NCBI GenBank assembly: GCA_964276095.1
Contig: CAXYDR010000003.1
Location: 930,001-994,000, forward strand
Length of the DNA stretch: 64,000 nt
Reading direction: 5' to 3'
Source: GCA-2733415 sp964276095
Lineage (GTDB): Bacteria > Bacteroidota > Bacteroidia > Flavobacteriales > Flavobacteriaceae
The notes under the pieces are model-generated. The model did no database searches, was not told the DNA's origin, and was given only the letters and a program-made list of their open reading frames with translations. Position 1 is the first letter of the stretch. Every line of letters begins with the position of its first letter. A program made the translations under genes and the position numbers. Positions 16,787 to 26,500 of this stretch are shown here, one piece after another.

Positions 16787-16794
16787 TATATTTG
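16787..16794 (+). promoter_or_regulatory. -7 box upstream of hydroxyacid dehydrogenase-VOC gene
   Basis: TATATTTG, an exact match, lies 16 nt before the ATG at 16811 and after the dxs stop codon. Confidence 0.6.
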
Positions 16795-16810
16795 GTTACA
16801 ATTTTTTTTT

Positions 16811-18169
16811 ATGACCATTTTACATTTAGATAGCAATCACCCTCTTTTAATAAATCAATTAAATGAACTCGGGTTTTCTAATGAAGAAGATTACTCTTCT
16901 TCAAAAGTAATAATAGAACAAAAAATAGGCTCCTATGATGGTATTGTAATTAGAAGTAGGTTTAAAATTGACAAGCAATTTATTGATGCTGCTACAAAAT
17001 TAAAATTCATCGCTCGTGTTGGTGCTGGTTTAGAAAGTATTGATTGTGATTATGCCGAGGAAAAAGGAATTCAATTAATTGCTGCCCCCGAAGGAAACAG
17101 AAATGCTGTAGGAGAACACGCATTAGGAATGTTACTTTCTTTATTTAATAAATTAAATAAATCTGATAGAGAAGTTCGACAAGGAAAATGGCTTCGTGAA
17201 GCTAACAGAGGTATTGAACTTGATGGAAAAACTGTTGGCCTAATTGGTTATGGAAATATGGGGAAATCCTTTGCTAAAAAGTTAAGAGGATTTGATGTTG
17301 AAGTGATTTGTTATGACATTCAAACTGATGTTGGAGATGAAAACTGTAAACAAGTAAGCTTACAAGAACTCCAAGAAAAATCTGATGTCCTTAGTTTGCA
17401 TACTCCTTTCAACACATTATCACATAACATGATTAATGAGGAGTTTATCACTAGGTTTTCAAAACCTTTTTGGCTGATTAATACAGCAAGAGGGACAGCA
17501 GTTGTGACAAAAGACTTAGCTACCGCTTTACAAAATGGAAAAATCCTTGGAGCAGGATTAGATGTTTTAGAATATGAAAAAGGATCATTCGAAAACTTAT
17601 TTGAAAACAATACTTTACCAGAAGCTTTTGAATACTTAATTCACTCAGAAAATGTTTTATTGTCACCTCATGTTGCTGGCTGGACAGTTGAGTCTAAAAT
17701 AAAACTAGCTCAAACTATTGTAGATAAGATTAAAGATGCTTTTCTTTCAAGTAATAACGATGAAATTAGCTCGCTAGAAGTTAAAACAAAACGTGTTACA
17801 GGTATTGGTGGCGTCTTCTTTAAAACTAAAGATCCAAAAGCTACAAAAGATTGGTACAATAAACACCTCGGATTAAACACCGATGATTATGGCTGTACTT
17901 TTTGGTGGAAAGACAAACAAGGTAATGATGCTACAACGCAATGGAGTCCTTTTAAAAAAGACACTTCATATTTTGAGCCAAGTAAAAAAGAATTTATGAT
18001 GAATTTTAGAGTTCATAATTTAAAAGAACTCTTAAATAATTTAAAGAATGAAGGAGTCTCCATTGTTGGTGAAATGGAAGAATATGAATATGGTAAGTTT
18101 GGTTGGATTTTAGATCATGAAGAAAATAAAATTGAACTTTGGGAACCAATAGATGCAGCTTTTAAATAG
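16811..18169 (+). CDS. D-isomer 2-hydroxyacid dehydrogenase fused to a VOC (glyoxalase-like) domain
   Basis: A 452-residue two-domain protein. Residues 1 to about 315 form a D-2-hydroxyacid dehydrogenase (phosphoglycerate dehydrogenase/glyoxylate reductase class): FIARVGAGLESID, the NAD-binding GLIGYGNMGKSFAKKL near 143, the catalytic Arg in LINTARGTAVV, and the catalytic His in LLSPHVAGWT. Residues about 325-452 form a vicinal-oxygen-chelate domain: VTGIGGVFFKTKDPKATKDW, YNKHLGL, TFWWKD, and the terminal GWILDHEENKIELWEP with a putative metal-ligand Glu. In related bacteria the VOC part is usually a separate protein of about 125 residues. The reading frame is continuous across the junction. 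The fusion suggests one pathway for both parts, for example oxoaldehyde or hydroxyacid handling, by inference. Confidence 0.88.
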   Translation: MTILHLDSNHPLLINQLNELGFSNEEDYSSSKVIIEQKIGSYDGIVIRSRFKIDKQFIDAATKLKFIARVGAGLESIDCDYAEEKGIQLIAAPEGNRNAVGEHALGMLLSLFNKLNKSDREVRQGKWLREANRGIELDGKTVGLIGYGNMGKSFAKKLRGFDVEVICYDIQTDVGDENCKQVSLQELQEKSDVLSLHTPFNTLSHNMINEEFITRFSKPFWLINTARGTAVVTKDLATALQNGKILGAGLDVLEYEKGSFENLFENNTLPEAFEYLIHSENVLLSPHVAGWTVESKIKLAQTIVDKIKDAFLSSNNDEISSLEVKTKRVTGIGGVFFKTKDPKATKDWYNKHLGLNTDDYGCTFWWKDKQGNDATTQWSPFKKDTSYFEPSKKEFMMNFRVHNLKELLNNLKNEGVSIVGEMEEYEYGKFGWILDHEENKIELWEPIDAAFK

Positions 18170-18181
18170 AAAACAAAAAAT

Positions 18182-18475
18182 ATGGAAATAGTAGACGAAA
18201 ACGGAAACACGATACATCAACAAGATTATAATCAAGAAAGTAAACGAGTTATAGCAGGAATCCTGGGTATTTTATTAAGTCCGCTTGGAATTCATAAATT
18301 TATTCTTGGATATACAAAAGAAGGATTAACAATGCTACTTGTTTCTCTACTAACTTGTGGAATTGGTGCAGCAGTAATGAGCGTTATTGGACTGATAGAA
18401 GGAATCATCTATTTAACAAAATCTGATGAGGAATTTATTGAAATGTATCAGATTAACCACAAAGGATGGTTTTAA
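18182..18475 (+). CDS. TM2 domain protein
   Basis: A 97-residue protein with a TM2 domain: SKRVIAGILGILLSPLGIHK followed by FILGYTKEGLTMLLVS and LTCGIGAAVMSVIGLIEGI. It has two membrane helices joined by a short turn with the conserved FxLG(Y/F) motif. The C-terminal tail is acidic, then ends NHKGWF. The function of TM2 proteins is unknown. It starts 12 nt after the dehydrogenase-VOC gene and has no promoter of its own in the gap, so the two are co-transcribed. Confidence 0.85.
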   Translation: MEIVDENGNTIHQQDYNQESKRVIAGILGILLSPLGIHKFILGYTKEGLTMLLVSLLTCGIGAAVMSVIGLIEGIIYLTKSDEEFIEMYQINHKGWF

Positions 18476-18481
18476 AATAAG

Positions 18482-20305
18482 TTAACTTCCGTTATTCTCC
18501 ATAAACTTACGCTCTAGTTCTGCTTGAAATTCTTCCATAACTGGACGTACAGTACTTTCTGGCAAATCGGCTATTTTGATATACATTAAGCCATCAACTG
18601 CATTATTGAATAACGGATCTACATTAAAGGCAATTACTTTTGCGTTTTGCTTTATGTACTTTTTAAGCAATACCGGGATTCTTAATCCTGGTTCTAGCTC
18701 ATCAATAACTCGATCAAATTTATTTAAATCGGCTTTTGTTTCATCAAAAACAAAATCCTTATCAGCATCTTTTAACTGAACTTTAAACTCTTTTTTAGGT
18801 CTGATATATTGCGCCACATAAGGATCATAGTAATGAGATTTCATAAATTCAATCATCAATGATTTTGAAAATGATGAAAATTGATTACTAATACTTACTC
18901 CTCCTATTAAATATTTATGCTCTGGGAAACGAAGTGTTGTATGAACTATTCCTTTCCATAACAAAAATAACGGCATCGGTTTTTGCTGATACTCTTTTAT
19001 AATAAATGCACGTCCCATTTCAATAGACTCACTCATCATACTATAAAGTTCAGGCTCAAATCGGAATAAATCCTGTAAGTAAAAACCGTCAATTCCGTAT
19101 TTAGCAAAAATCTTAGCTCCTAATCCCATTCGGTAAGCTCCTGCTATTTTTTTAGCTACATTATCCCATAAAAACATATGGTGGTAGTAACTATCACAAC
19201 TATCTAAATCTATGGCATTATTAGTCCCTTCACCAATGGCTCTAAAAGTAATTTCACGCAATCGCCCGAGCTCTTTTAAAATATTAGGAATTTTATCCGC
19301 CGACACTAAAAACACTTCGTAATTTTTACTTTCTAACAACCTACAATCATACCCTCTTAAGTCATCTACCTCTTGCTCTATCAACTCTGAGCTAACAGAT
19401 GATGCTATTTTTTTTGGCGCAGAAACAGGAGTAATTGTTTTCTTGATTGTAGATGTAGCAACATCTTTTAATGAAATTGAATCCTTTTCATAAGGATTCG
19501 CCAACATGTATGTTTTCTTCCTTATAAACTCTGTAAAATCATTTAAATCTGTATACTCTTTTTGATCCTTCAATAATATTGGTTTCCCAATACGAATTTT
19601 AACAATCCTATTCCTTTGACTCAATACTTCCGAAGGTAATTTAGCCGAACGTAATGTATCACTCAAATTAGACAATTGATAAAATAAGCTACTATTTTTA
19701 GCATGAAAATAAATAGGTAATATTGGCACCTGCGCTCTCTGAATCAATTTCATAGCAGATGGTTCCCACTGTTTATCTACAACTAAATCATCTACTTTTT
19801 TTGTTGATACTTCTCCTGCTGGAAATACACCAAGTGGTGCTCCCGACCTTAAGTGCATTATTGCTCGTTTAAATCCACCAACACTAGACTTTATATCCTT
19901 TCTATTCTCAAAAGGATTAACAGGCATCATGTATGACTTCATTGGTGCTATTCTATGCAATAAAAAATTAGCGATAATTTTAAAATCTTTTCGTTGTTCC
20001 AAAATTATTTTTAACAACAACGCTCCATCTACACCTCCCAAAGGATGGTTTGAAACCGTTACAAAGGCACCCTCTTTTGGGATTCTTTTCAAATCTTCTT
20101 CAGGGATTTCATATTCTATTTCAAGATCATCTAGCATGGATGTTAAAAATGCAACATCCTTCAAGTGTTTACTTTGGTTGTAAACTTTATTTAAACGATC
20201 AATTTTTAAAATTTTCATCAATACCCAACCAATAAAAGTCCCTATAAATCCGAATTTATCTAAGTTTATTGCTTTGGCTAATTCTTTTGATGTTACTAAT
20301 CCCAT
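18482..20305 (-). CDS. PlsC-like acyltransferase plus GNAT (hemolysin-like) double acyltransferase, OlsF type
   Basis: A 607-residue membrane-associated protein with two acyltransferase halves. The N-terminal half (about 60-290) is a PlsC/LPLAT domain: VTVSNHPLGGVDGALLLKII holds the catalytic His/Asp, GVFPAGEVS is the substrate-binding block, and PILPIYFHAKNS follows. The C-terminal half (about 330-600) is a hemolysin/OlsB-like N-acyltransferase with REITFRAIGEGTNNAIDLD, SYYHHMFLWD, AGAYRMGLG, FYLQDLFRF and SIEMGRAFI. This order matches OlsF, the bifunctional ornithine-lipid synthase described from Serratia with flavobacterial homologues (established knowledge). Ornithine or other aminolipid synthesis is therefore the best guess. 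The His-to-Asp gap is five residues, not four. Confidence 0.85.
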   Translation of the reverse strand: MGLVTSKELAKAINLDKFGFIGTFIGWVLMKILKIDRLNKVYNQSKHLKDVAFLTSMLDDLEIEYEIPEEDLKRIPKEGAFVTVSNHPLGGVDGALLLKIILEQRKDFKIIANFLLHRIAPMKSYMMPVNPFENRKDIKSSVGGFKRAIMHLRSGAPLGVFPAGEVSTKKVDDLVVDKQWEPSAMKLIQRAQVPILPIYFHAKNSSLFYQLSNLSDTLRSAKLPSEVLSQRNRIVKIRIGKPILLKDQKEYTDLNDFTEFIRKKTYMLANPYEKDSISLKDVATSTIKKTITPVSAPKKIASSVSSELIEQEVDDLRGYDCRLLESKNYEVFLVSADKIPNILKELGRLREITFRAIGEGTNNAIDLDSCDSYYHHMFLWDNVAKKIAGAYRMGLGAKIFAKYGIDGFYLQDLFRFEPELYSMMSESIEMGRAFIIKEYQQKPMPLFLLWKGIVHTTLRFPEHKYLIGGVSISNQFSSFSKSLMIEFMKSHYYDPYVAQYIRPKKEFKVQLKDADKDFVFDETKADLNKFDRVIDELEPGLRIPVLLKKYIKQNAKVIAFNVDPLFNNAVDGLMYIKIADLPESTVRPVMEEFQAELERKFMENNGS

Positions 20306-20325
20306 TGTTTTTCTTGACTAAGTAT

Positions 20326-20333
20326 CAAATGTA
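20326..20333 (-). promoter_or_regulatory. -7 box of OlsF-like gene
   Basis: The minus strand reads TACATTTG, an exact TAnnTTTG match, 21 nt upstream of the ATG at 20305. Confidence 0.6.
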
Positions 20334-20357
20334 GTCAAAATAAATATTTTTGTAGAC

Positions 20358-21611
20358 TTAATTACTTGTGATTAACTGTACGGTGTTGTCTTTTTCTTGT
20401 TTTAATAGTACCTCTTTACCACTTGATATTTTTTCAAATGCTTCAGTAGTATTATGTCTTATTGTATATAATGACACATTTTGACTACAGGAAACTTTAA
20501 ATTTTGAACGTAATTCTTGAAGTAAATTTTCTATATTTCTATAGGTGTCATTTACGCAAACTGAAAAGCTAATAGCTGAATTTTGAATTACATCTACTTT
20601 CAATTTATATTGATGTAGTAAGGCAAATATTTCACTTATATTTTCTTCTACAATAAATGAAAAATCTAAGGATGATAAAGAAATCAAAATTTGATTTTTC
20701 TTTACTATAAAACACGGAACAAAAGGTTCTAACTGCTTCCCTTTACTCACACAAGTTCCTTTATCTAACGGATTTAAAAACGACTTAACATACAATGGTA
20801 TTTCCTTACGCTGTAGTGGTTGTAATGTTTTAGGATGAATAACCGAAGCTCCGTAAAAAGCTAATTCTATTGCCTCTTCGTAAGATATTTGATGTAACAA
20901 TTGGGTTTCCTTAAAAAACCTAGGATCTGCATTTAAAACACCAGGAACATCCTTCCATATAATAACACTAGTTGCGTTTAAACAATAGGCAAATATTGCC
21001 GCTGTATAATCACTCCCTTCCCTACCTAAAGTAGTTGTGAAATTATTTGCGTCAGAACCTAAAAACCCTTGTGTTATATGTAATGATGACTTTTTAATCT
21101 GATTCGTAACATTTTGCTTTGTATGCTCCCAATTCACCTTAGCATCACGATAACAGTTATCTGTTTTTATTATTGATCTTACATCTAACCAATTATTATC
21201 AATATTTATTTCTTTTAAATAAGCTGCAATAATTGTTGTTGAAACTAACTCACCATAACCAACTATTTGATCGTATACAAAACTATAATCAGGTGATTTA
21301 TTCCAGTTTAGAAAACCTATTAATTCATCAAACAAAAAACTTATAGTTTTGTAAACTGAATGTTGTTTATTCGGAAACAAATCAACTAATATTTCTTCAT
21401 GACAAGTAATAATGTCTTGAATACACTCTAGTTGTTTTGATTTTTCTTCAAAGTATGCTTTTACTACCAACTCCAATTTATTGGTAGTTTTCCCCATTGC
21501 CGATACAACCACTAAGGTTTCTTTATATCCAACGTCCTGTAACACCTTGGCTATATTTCTTACTCCTTCAGCATCTTTCACTGAAGCTCCACCAAACTTA
21601 AATACTTGCAT
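20358..21611 (-). CDS. Aspartate kinase (monofunctional)
   Basis: A 417-residue aspartokinase, which phosphorylates aspartate in the first step towards lysine, threonine and methionine. Motifs are the N-terminal KFGGASVKDAEGVRNIA, LVVVSAMGKTTNKLE, the substrate loop TTLGREGSDYTAAIFA near residue 207, WKDVPGVLNADPRF, and EAIELAFYGASVIHPKTLQP. The C-terminal regulatory part (about 300-400) has two ACT-like units, the first near LISLSSLDFSFIVEENISEI. The sequence is more divergent than housekeeping LysC, so feedback properties are unclear. It follows a GNAT gene with a 2-nt gap, so both come from the promoter at 22099-22129. Confidence 0.92.
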   Translation of the reverse strand: MQVFKFGGASVKDAEGVRNIAKVLQDVGYKETLVVVSAMGKTTNKLELVVKAYFEEKSKQLECIQDIITCHEEILVDLFPNKQHSVYKTISFLFDELIGFLNWNKSPDYSFVYDQIVGYGELVSTTIIAAYLKEINIDNNWLDVRSIIKTDNCYRDAKVNWEHTKQNVTNQIKKSSLHITQGFLGSDANNFTTTLGREGSDYTAAIFAYCLNATSVIIWKDVPGVLNADPRFFKETQLLHQISYEEAIELAFYGASVIHPKTLQPLQRKEIPLYVKSFLNPLDKGTCVSKGKQLEPFVPCFIVKKNQILISLSSLDFSFIVEENISEIFALLHQYKLKVDVIQNSAISFSVCVNDTYRNIENLLQELRSKFKVSCSQNVSLYTIRHNTTEAFEKISSGKEVLLKQEKDNTVQLITSN

Positions 21612-21613
21612 TC

Positions 21614-22075
21614 TTAATACTTATTTATTCCTTTTTCATCTAATTGTACTACCAACCAATCATTAAAAACTGTTGCACCAACACTTTTATAAAAATCAAT
21701 AGCAGGTGTATTCCAATCCAATACATTCCATTCAACTCTTTTTAAATTAGCTGCTTTAGCAATTGAAACCACCTCATTTAACAAAGCTTTCCCTACTCCT
21801 TTTCCTCTTTGACTTTGAGTTACCATTAAATCTTCTAAATGAATCGTTTTTCCTTTCCATGTTGAATACCTATTGTAATATAATGCAATACCTACAATGT
21901 TATTTTGAAGTTCAGCTACTAAACAATTAAATGACTCGTTAACAAAATCATTTGTCAACTCCTCTAAACCTACTTCAACAGCATGAGGCTCATTTTCAAA
22001 AATGGCTAATTCTTTTATCAACTCCAATACAGCTGATAAATCTTCTTTTTTAGCGTTTCTTATTTTAAGTGACAA
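21614..22075 (-). CDS. GNAT family N-acetyltransferase
   Basis: A 153-residue GCN5-related acetyltransferase. The acetyl-CoA motif A is visible as QRGKGVGKALLNEVVSIAKA near residues 88-108, preceded by the strand IHLEDLMVT and followed by NVLDWNTPAIDFYKSVGATV. It resembles the diamine/spermidine acetyltransferase-like subgroup (KKEDLSAVLELIKELAIFE at the N-terminus); the substrate is not known. The start is TTG at 22073-22075, because no ATG fits before the conserved first strand. It is the first gene of a two-gene operon with aspartate kinase. Confidence 0.88.
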   Translation of the reverse strand: MSLKIRNAKKEDLSAVLELIKELAIFENEPHAVEVGLEELTNDFVNESFNCLVAELQNNIVGIALYYNRYSTWKGKTIHLEDLMVTQSQRGKGVGKALLNEVVSIAKAANLKRVEWNVLDWNTPAIDFYKSVGATVFNDWLVVQLDEKGINKY

Positions 22076-22098
22076 TGGTTTTTATTTTTAATTTCACA

Positions 22099-22129
22099 CA
22101 AATTTATATTTATAACTTTTGCTTTCCAA
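22099..22129 (-). promoter_or_regulatory. Promoter of GNAT-aspartate kinase operon
   Basis: On the minus strand, TTG (22127-22129) and TAAATTTG (22099-22106) are separated by 20 nt. Both boxes match the Bacteroidetes consensus. The start codon follows after about 24 nt. Confidence 0.7.
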
Positions 22130-22347
22130 ATGATCATTACTTATTTAACAAAATAAAGACTCACTCCAAGTTTAGCTAACTAAAATACTATTTTTTGTTA
22201 GTTTCTCACGGCTTAGTTACTTAATATCTTATATATGTTAACTTCTTCAGTAAAAAATAAGGGATTGACCTTAATAGAACTCATTTTTCCTTCTAAGCAA
22301 ATCATGTGAATAAAATCTGCCAGTGGAATTAAAACAAATATTTTATG

Positions 22348-22355
22348 TAGTTTTG
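22348..22355 (+). promoter_or_regulatory. -7 box of fbp
   Basis: TAGTTTTG, an exact TAnnTTTG match, 25 nt before the fbp ATG. No -33 TTG is seen. The roughly 215 bp between this box and the divergent operon promoter hold no other recognisable feature. Confidence 0.6.
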
Positions 22356-22380
22356 CAACAAATAAGATACACAACTACTT

Positions 22381-23388
22381 ATGACAAATAAACACAAGAC
22401 ATTAGGTGAGTACATCATTGAAAATCAACAAAATTTTCAATATTCATCAGGTGAGCTTTCACGATTAATCAATTCTATCAGATTAGCTGCTAAAGTAGTT
22501 AACCATGAAATTAGAAAAGCTGGATTGGTAGACATCACTGGAGCTGCAGGAGATATTAATATTCAAGGAGAAGCTCAACAAAAATTAGATGTCTATGCAA
22601 ATGACATTTTCAAAGAAACTTTAATCAATAGAGAAATTGTTTGTGGTATCGCTTCAGAAGAAGAAGACGATTTTGTAATTGTTGAAGGTAGCAATAAGAA
22701 AAACGAAAACAATTATGTGTTAATGATGGATCCATTAGACGGATCTTCAAACATTGACGTAAACGTATCTGTTGGAACAATTTTTTCTATATACCGAAGA
22801 GTTACTCCAGCAGGAACTCCTGTAACAATTGAAGATTTTTTACAACCTGGAAATAAACAAGTTGCTGCAGGCTATGTTGCCTATGGAACTTCAACTATGA
22901 TGGTTTTTACAACCGGTCATGGAGTTAACGGATTTACATTAAACCCAGCAATTGGTACTTTTTACCTATCTCATCCTAATATGAAAATTAAGGAAACTGG
23001 TAAGATTTACTCCGTAAGTGAAGGATATTATGCACACTTTGAAAAAGGGATGCAAGCTTTCTTAAACTATTGTAAAGAAGAGGAAGGTGATAGACCTTAT
23101 ACAGCAAGATATATTGGTTCATTAGTAGCTGACTTTCATAGAAACTTATTAAAAGGAGGTATTTACATATACCCTAGAAGTAAAACAGCACCAAACGGAA
23201 AACTACGTTTACTGTATGAATGTAATCCTATGGCTTTTATTGCTGAACAAGCAGGTGGAAAAGCTAGTGATGGGTTTACACGAGTAATGGACATACAACC
23301 TACAGAATTACACCAACGTATTCCTTTCTATACTGGAAGTAAACAGATGGTTATTAAGTCTGAAGAATTTATGGAAATGCACAAATAA
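22381..23388 (+). CDS. fbp: Class I fructose-1,6-bisphosphatase
   Basis: A 335-residue class I FBPase, the committed gluconeogenic phosphatase that yields fructose 6-phosphate. Diagnostic motifs are the metal-binding MDPLDGSSNIDVNVSVGTIF near residue 117, the upstream acidic loop ASEEEDDF near 93, TARYIGSLVADFHRNLLKGG with the substrate Arg/Tyr, and LRLLYECNPMAFIAEQAGGKAS near the end. Length and order are standard. It stands alone between a -7 box and a strong terminator. With pckA it shows a complete gluconeogenic capacity at the two regulated steps. Confidence 0.97.
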   Translation: MTNKHKTLGEYIIENQQNFQYSSGELSRLINSIRLAAKVVNHEIRKAGLVDITGAAGDINIQGEAQQKLDVYANDIFKETLINREIVCGIASEEEDDFVIVEGSNKKNENNYVLMMDPLDGSSNIDVNVSVGTIFSIYRRVTPAGTPVTIEDFLQPGNKQVAAGYVAYGTSTMMVFTTGHGVNGFTLNPAIGTFYLSHPNMKIKETGKIYSVSEGYYAHFEKGMQAFLNYCKEEEGDRPYTARYIGSLVADFHRNLLKGGIYIYPRSKTAPNGKLRLLYECNPMAFIAEQAGGKASDGFTRVMDIQPTELHQRIPFYTGSKQMVIKSEEFMEMHK

Positions 23389-23407
23389 AGAGCTTCATAT
23401 ATAAAAT

Positions 23408-23437
23408 AAAAAACCACGCTACTCAGCGTGGTTTTTT
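23408..23437 (+). terminator. Terminator of fbp
   Basis: Arms AAAAACCACGCT and AGCGTGGTTTTT enclose the loop ACTC. Confidence 0.9.
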
Positions 23438-23495
23438 ATTTAGCACATAATGTAAACCTAATCAGAAGTTATATGCATTATTAATCTTTGAGAAT

Positions 23496-23526
23496 AAAAA
23501 AAGCCCTCACATGTGAGGGCTTTTTT
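23496..23526 (-). terminator. Terminator of the giant secreted protein gene
   Basis: Arms AAAAAGCCCTCAC and GTGAGGGCTTTTT enclose a two-base centre. It lies just beyond the stop of the minus-strand gene at 23544. Confidence 0.88.
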
Positions 23527-23543
23527 AGTATTTAAGTATTCGT

Positions 23544-26500
23544 CTATCTTTTTATTGAGAAATGCGCTTTAAACTCTTTTTGAGTACTGTCATCTCCTTC
23601 TAAATAAATAATCTTAAACCAGTAATCGGTTGCTGGCATTTGAGTACCATTATATGTTCCATCCCATCCTTCACTATCTGGATCTAATTGCTTTAACAAT
23701 TTACCAAATCTGTCGAAAATGTAAATCTGTGATATTGGAATTCCTTCTTGTTGAATAATTGCCCATGTATCATTTATTCCATCTCCGTTTGGTGTAAAGA
23801 AATGTGGATAATCTATTATCATTACTTCTTGAGTATCACTCCAACATCCTTCACCATCAGTAATAGTTATAATGTGGATTCCTGGTGATACATTATCAAA
23901 GGTTCCGTTAGTTGTTGGTTCACCATCATCTAAACTATACCAGAATTCGATTCCTGGAATACTTGACGTTGCTTCTGCCACCACTTGATGTGAATCTGCA
24001 AATGCTTGTGTTGTTACACTTGCATTATAATTCTCTGGTGATCCAGAAACTTCTATGGTTTGTATCGCTGATATATTAATACAATCAAAGTCTGTAGGTC
24101 CTGAAACCGTTACCGAGTAATCTCCTGGTTCAGTAACTGAATACGTTTGAGTTGTTGCTCCTGGTATTACAGCTCCGTTTAATAACCATTGATAATCATA
24201 TGATGCCGCTGATGCTGGACCAGCTGTTGCTGTTAACACAGGTAATGTTGCACTTGTTAACGGTACTCCATTTGCATCTACACAAATTACGTCTTTACTA
24301 GCTACTACATTAACCTCAGGTACTGGCACATAGATATCAAACATTGTAATGGTATGACACCCTGTTCCAACTGTATTCGCTACTCCTGAACCATCATTGA
24401 TTACACTAATGTAAATTGTTTGAGGGTTTGATGTATTACTAAATGCAGTTGGTGTTAAAATAGCACCTGTTCCTGTTTCTGCATCATCCAAGCTAGTATA
24501 ATAACTTGCTGAAACGCCTGCTTCCAATCCAGGTCCGTTTCCTGTTAAGATTAATGTCTCCCAAATTGTTAAGTCAAACTCAGCAATTTGTTCAGAAATA
24601 CCTCCTGATCCGTCAACATTTCCATCACACTCCATCATTACTCCATTATCTCCTAATTGAGTGATAATATCAGATGTACTTAATGGTGTTGGATTTGCAT
24701 TTACATGTAATTTAACAATTGATACTGCTCTACAATCTGTTGATGAGTTATATACACTTGCATAAATTACTTGTGGATTTATTGTGTTTGTGAAATTTGT
24801 ATAGTCTGGAATCATTGACCCTGTTCCTGACTCAGCATCTGCTAAATTAAAGAAATAATCTACAGAAACATCTGTCGCTCCTCCTGTAATTGCTGACTCA
24901 TAATCTAATAAATTGAACGGATAAAAACCATCCATATCATCAAAGAAATCATTATCACACTCATAAATTGCTGAGTAGTTAGCTACCGGTAATAAATCTA
25001 CATGTAACGTTATTTCTATAATAATTTCACAACCTGTAGCTGTATGCATAACACTCGCATAAATAACCTGGTCTGGTGTACTTGTGTTTTGGTATGCATT
25101 TGGATTAGCTATGATCGTTGTAGGATCTGGTAATCCTGATGCAAATATCCCTGTGTAATATGTTATCGTATAATCTCCAGGTAAAGTACTTGAATCAATA
25201 TTTGATAATAAAACAGTTTGTCCGTAGTTTACTAAATCAAAAGCTACTACTCCGTCAACACTTCCTGCATCTTCACATAAAGCATATGTTAATGGTCCTT
25301 CTGGCAATTCAGGGCTTGCTATTACATTTAATATAATAGTTTCTGATGTATAACTACAACCTGTATTGGTATCAGTAATATTTAAGTATAATGTTTGAAC
25401 ATCTCCTGATCCACTTCCGTCTGTATCTACGTTTTGATACAATACACCAGTTGGAATAATCCCTACTCCATTCAATGCTTCTGCTGATGTTTCATGGAAA
25501 GTAACTTCTAAATTAGATGCTCCTCCAGTTATTTGAAGTTCTGCTTCTGCTAAATCGAAATATCCAAAAGTATCATTATCATCATCACAAGTGTATAAAT
25601 TAGTTGCTGGTGTAAATGATACGGTGTTTACTGTTAAAGTAAAACTAGTTTCTGAAGTACAAGTAGTTGCATCGTTTTGAATGATTACATAAATATCCTG
25701 TTCTGTTTGTATAGGTACTGGCACTTGAGCAATATTTGAATATGCTGATGGATTTGTAATCCCAGTAGTAGTATCTACAGTTCCATCAAGGTTTAATCCA
25801 GTATAGAATGTAGTCGTTACTCCAGATGCTCCTCCAGTAAGCAATCCTATATTTGATGTTAAATCAAATATCATGATTCCATCTATATCATCATCACATA
25901 CTGGTGGCATGTCTTGATTTGCAATGGCTACGGGAGGTAAAGGGTCTGTTAATACAACATCAATATTAGCTATTGAAGTACAATTTACATTAGTTACAGT
26001 AATATCATTATATGTTCCTGCTGATAATCCTGAGATTACACCAACATTTCCAGCTACTACCATTATTGCTGTTTGAGCAGTTGCAGTCGCATCTTCATAA
26101 TTAATAGTATAACTTCCGTCCGATAAATTTGATGTCGTTAACGCTATACTACCATCATTTCCTGAACAAGTTGTTGGATTAGTATTTATATTAAGTGCTA
26201 ATGTAGGTAATGATGGATCAGATAATCCAAACACTCCAGCATCTATTGTGCTACAATTTGATAACTCAACCGTAATTGCAGTATAACTTCCAGCATTTAA
26301 TCCGGTGATAACGATATCTCCAGAAGCATCACTTGTCATACTTGTTGGTCCTACTACAGTTCCATCATCGGTATAAGTAACATTATAAGCAGTACTTACA
26401 GTCAAACCACTTAAAGTGATTGTTCCTTCTGTTCCACTACAGGTTGTTGGATTGCTACTCGCTACTGTGTAAGTAGGAGCTAATGGATCTGATAATCCAA

